Part shown: piece by piece, positions 38,312-39,348 of the stretch
Numbering within the stretch: the stretch's first letter is position 1
Layout of the letters: every line of letters starts with the position of its first letter
Origin: Candidatus Saccharimonadota bacterium
GTDB lineage: Bacteria; Patescibacteriota; Saccharimonadia; Saccharimonadales; Saccharimonadaceae
Assembly (NCBI GenBank): GCA_017432225.1
Contig: JAFRJN010000002.1
Span: forward strand, 1-39,348
Direction of reading: 5' to 3'
DNA: 39,348 nt
Translations under genes and position numbers: made by a program
The notes under the pieces: generated by a model
Databases searched by the model: none
The model's input: only the letters and a program-made list of their open reading frames with translations
Told to the model about the DNA's origin: nothing

Positions 38312-38977
38312 ATGCTGAAAGTTGTGGTATTTGATGGGGGTTATGGCGGTGAACTTTTTGCCGATAAATTAGAAACAGAGCTCCCGATAGTAAAGGTGAT
38401 TCGAGTGATTGACTGGCGGAGCGCCGACCGGTTCCTGAAAAATTCTCGTGCCGCCCGTCAAGCAGCCAAAGAGGCACTCCGGCCTTACATCGGGCGGGTG
38501 GACCTGATTATTTTTGCCAATTATTTTTTGAGCGCTACTAGCCTCAAATATTTTCGGCGCAAATTCAAGAATCAAAACTTTCTAGGGCTAAAATTGCCAT
38601 ACCCTACGACTTTTATAAAACGCCCAACTTTTGTCCTGACGACCAGGGCGCTCGCTCATACTATTAGCTACCAAAATTACAAATTTAGGTTGAACCGCCC
38701 GATCGATACGCTCTGTCTAGATTCTTGGGTTGGGTTGATAGACGACGGTGAGCTGACTGTAAACATGGTCTATCGTGAATTTGAAAAATTTCGCCGTAAA
38801 AATCATTGTTTGCCAAATGAGGTTATCCTTACTAGCAGTCAGTTCAATGATATTATTCCACAGTTAAGAGAAGTCCTCGGCGGCAATATCAAGATTTACG
38901 AAAGTTCCGCTGAAACGATTTCTGAAACTTGCAAACTCCTCAAAATCCGCGGCGGTACCGGGAAGAAAAAGAAGTAG
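38312..38977 (+). CDS. Asp/Glu racemase-like protein without catalytic cysteines
   Basis: A 221-residue protein whose N-terminus VVVFDGGYGGELFADKLETELP has the glutamate racemase pattern (VFDSGVGGLTVLRALRRELP). The first active-site block, expected as ACNTASA, is here FANYFLSA. The second, expected as LGCTHYP, is at best LTSSQFND. Neither catalytic Cys is present. The fold may be kept for another task, or the match may be only to the superfamily. The protein ends GTGKKKK. The ATG is supported by GGAGGGGAAAGG upstream, and TGATAAAAT at 38271-38279 is a plausible extended -10. It is divergent from tRNA-Val. Confidence 0.65.
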   Translation: MLKVVVFDGGYGGELFADKLETELPIVKVIRVIDWRSADRFLKNSRAARQAAKEALRPYIGRVDLIIFANYFLSATSLKYFRRKFKNQNFLGLKLPYPTTFIKRPTFVLTTRALAHTISYQNYKFRLNRPIDTLCLDSWVGLIDDGELTVNMVYREFEKFRRKNHCLPNEVILTSSQFNDIIPQLREVLGGNIKIYESSAETISETCKLLKIRGGTGKKKK

Positions 38978-38996
38978 CTTTTGGCGCAAAATGCTA

Positions 38997-39025
38997 TTGC
39001 AAAAGTAAAAATCGTGGTGTATAAT
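38997..39025 (+). promoter_or_regulatory. Promoter of leader RNA copy B
   Basis: TTGCAA 38997-39002, a 17-base spacer and TATAAT 39020-39025. Transcription should begin near 39032, a few bases before the first helix of the leader. Confidence 0.75.
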
Positions 39026-39038
39026 AAAGTTATAAAAA

Positions 39039-39207
39039 TTTCCATACTAGGCACATTATTATTAATGCAAGCAAGCTAATGCTTGATTGAAAGTATAAAC
39101 CAGCACCGGTAGGTACTGACTGCTTTCAATCAAGTTTGCTTGTGAGAATGTATGCCTAGTATGGAAAGCCTACGGGTGCTGGTTTGTGTTTAGGGCCACT
39201 CCGAGGA
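39039..39207 (+). ncRNA. Structured leader RNA, copy B
   Basis: P1: 39039-39053 pairs perfectly with 39153-39167 (15 bp), extended by CATT/AATG after a 2-base bulge. P2: 39082-39093 pairs with 39123-39134 (12 bp), with a further GCAAGC/GCTTGT extension. P3: AAACCAGCACC and GTAGG (39097-39112) in the apical loop pair with CCTAC and GGTGCTGGTTT (39169-39184). Boxes shared with copy A are GCACATTAT (39051), GCACC-R-GTAGGTACTGA (39103), GAAAGCCTACGGGTGC (39164) and CTCCGAGGA (39199). A GAGAGGT ribosome binding site follows. P1 and P2 share almost no sequence with copy A but pair as well. Confidence 0.75.
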
Positions 39208-39234
39208 AAATTAAAATAATAAAGAGAGGTCACA

Positions 39235-39348
39235 ATGCCCAAGGTCATACAATTCATCAAATCTAAATTAGAACTACACCGTGGTAAGAAGAGTATTTCT
39301 TCAAACCCTTATTCATATAGAAGTAATCTCAAAAGAAAGGAGAAAAGA
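39235..39348 (+). CDS. Start of a probable FISUMP-family surface protein (truncated by window)
   Basis: Thirty-eight codons are visible, beginning MPKVIQFIKSKLELHRG and running off the window without a stop. The first residues resemble the start of the FISUMP protein at 22824 (MLQVVHNIKKHKS): Val, Ile-Lys and basic residues are similarly placed. No hydrophobic signal-peptide core is reached within the visible part, so its nature is inferred mainly from the shared leader RNA. GAGAGGTCACA precedes the ATG. Confidence 0.55.
   Translation, partial: MPKVIQFIKSKLELHRGKKSISSNPYSYRSNLKRKEKR

Noticed and set aside
1-39348. Recoding of UGA as in Gracilibacteria/Absconditabacteria
   Set aside because: Several conserved proteins end at TGA at their natural length (tlyA-like 10755, parA 31879, pilN-like 13179), and no conserved frame needs TGA read-through.
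1-39348. CRISPR array
   Set aside because: No regularly spaced direct repeats were seen. The only dense repeat is the coding Thr-Pro array at 6025-6287.

Overview
The window looks like chromosomal DNA of a small-genome candidate-phyla-radiation bacterium, most probably Saccharibacteria (TM7). The inference rests on the combination of a monoderm-style surface proteome with FISUMP-domain proteins, a complete type IV pilus cluster, acetate kinase, a polar amino-acid ABC importer, MscL, no biosynthetic pathways in 39 kb, dense packing with short or overlapping gene junctions, and gene families that are stripped down relative to model bacteria. TGA is used as a true stop (tlyA-like gene, parA, pilN-like gene), so the code is standard and not the UGA-Gly code of Gracilibacteria/Absconditabacteria. 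Species cannot be assigned from the sequence alone.

Layout: 1-358 is the 3' end of a FISUMP surface protein, followed by ileS. 3.5-8.4 kb carries small acidic proteins and two large membrane or surface proteins. 8.4-10.8 kb is a translation block: rpsF-ssb-rpsR, efp and a TlyA-like rRNA methyltransferase. 10.8-21.5 kb is the type IV pilus cluster: pilM, pilN-like, pilO-like, a small membrane protein, pilB, pilT, pilC, a pilin-like gene, then pilD and a second pilin on the minus strand, and a third pilin-like gene. 21.5-25.5 kb has a Xer-type recombinase (-), an ORF6N gene remnant, a second FISUMP surface protein (+) and ackA (-). 25.5-29 kb (-) has an amino-acid ABC transporter, mscL and a membrane protein. 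29-34.2 kb (+) has dnaG, rplU, parA-parB and a Rel/Spo enzyme. 34.3-39.3 kb has tRNA-Thr, two membrane proteins, a GT2 glycosyltransferase, an AT-rich Nudix gene, tRNA-Val (-), an Asp/Glu-racemase-like protein and the start of another gene with a FISUMP-type leader.

The most interesting signals are not protein genes. (1) Two about 160-nt leaders, at 22647-22803 and 39039-39207, share short conserved boxes and three long helices whose sequences differ between copies while pairing is kept. The third helix joins the apical loop to the segment just downstream of the hairpin, a pseudoknot or switch topology. One precedes a FISUMP surface protein; the other precedes a gene cut by the window end. 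(2) At least nine genes have a -10 hexamer ending exactly 6 nt before the start codon, so their mRNAs should be leaderless. (3) Five operon ends carry a long inverted repeat that begins at, over or within a few bases of the upstream stop codon and whose far arm ends beside the next promoter. (4) A GC-rich hairpin element occurs both inside pilD in frame and inside the rplU-parA hairpin. (5) Several enzymes lack expected residues: DnaG has lost its zinc ligands and the racemase-like protein lacks both catalytic cysteines. (6) Both tRNA genes have a partial copy of themselves beside them.

The housekeeping genes fit together as a translation, replication, segregation and stringent-response core. 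The pili, FISUMP proteins and Thr/Pro-rich membrane proteins form the surface-contact machinery expected of an epibiotic lifestyle.
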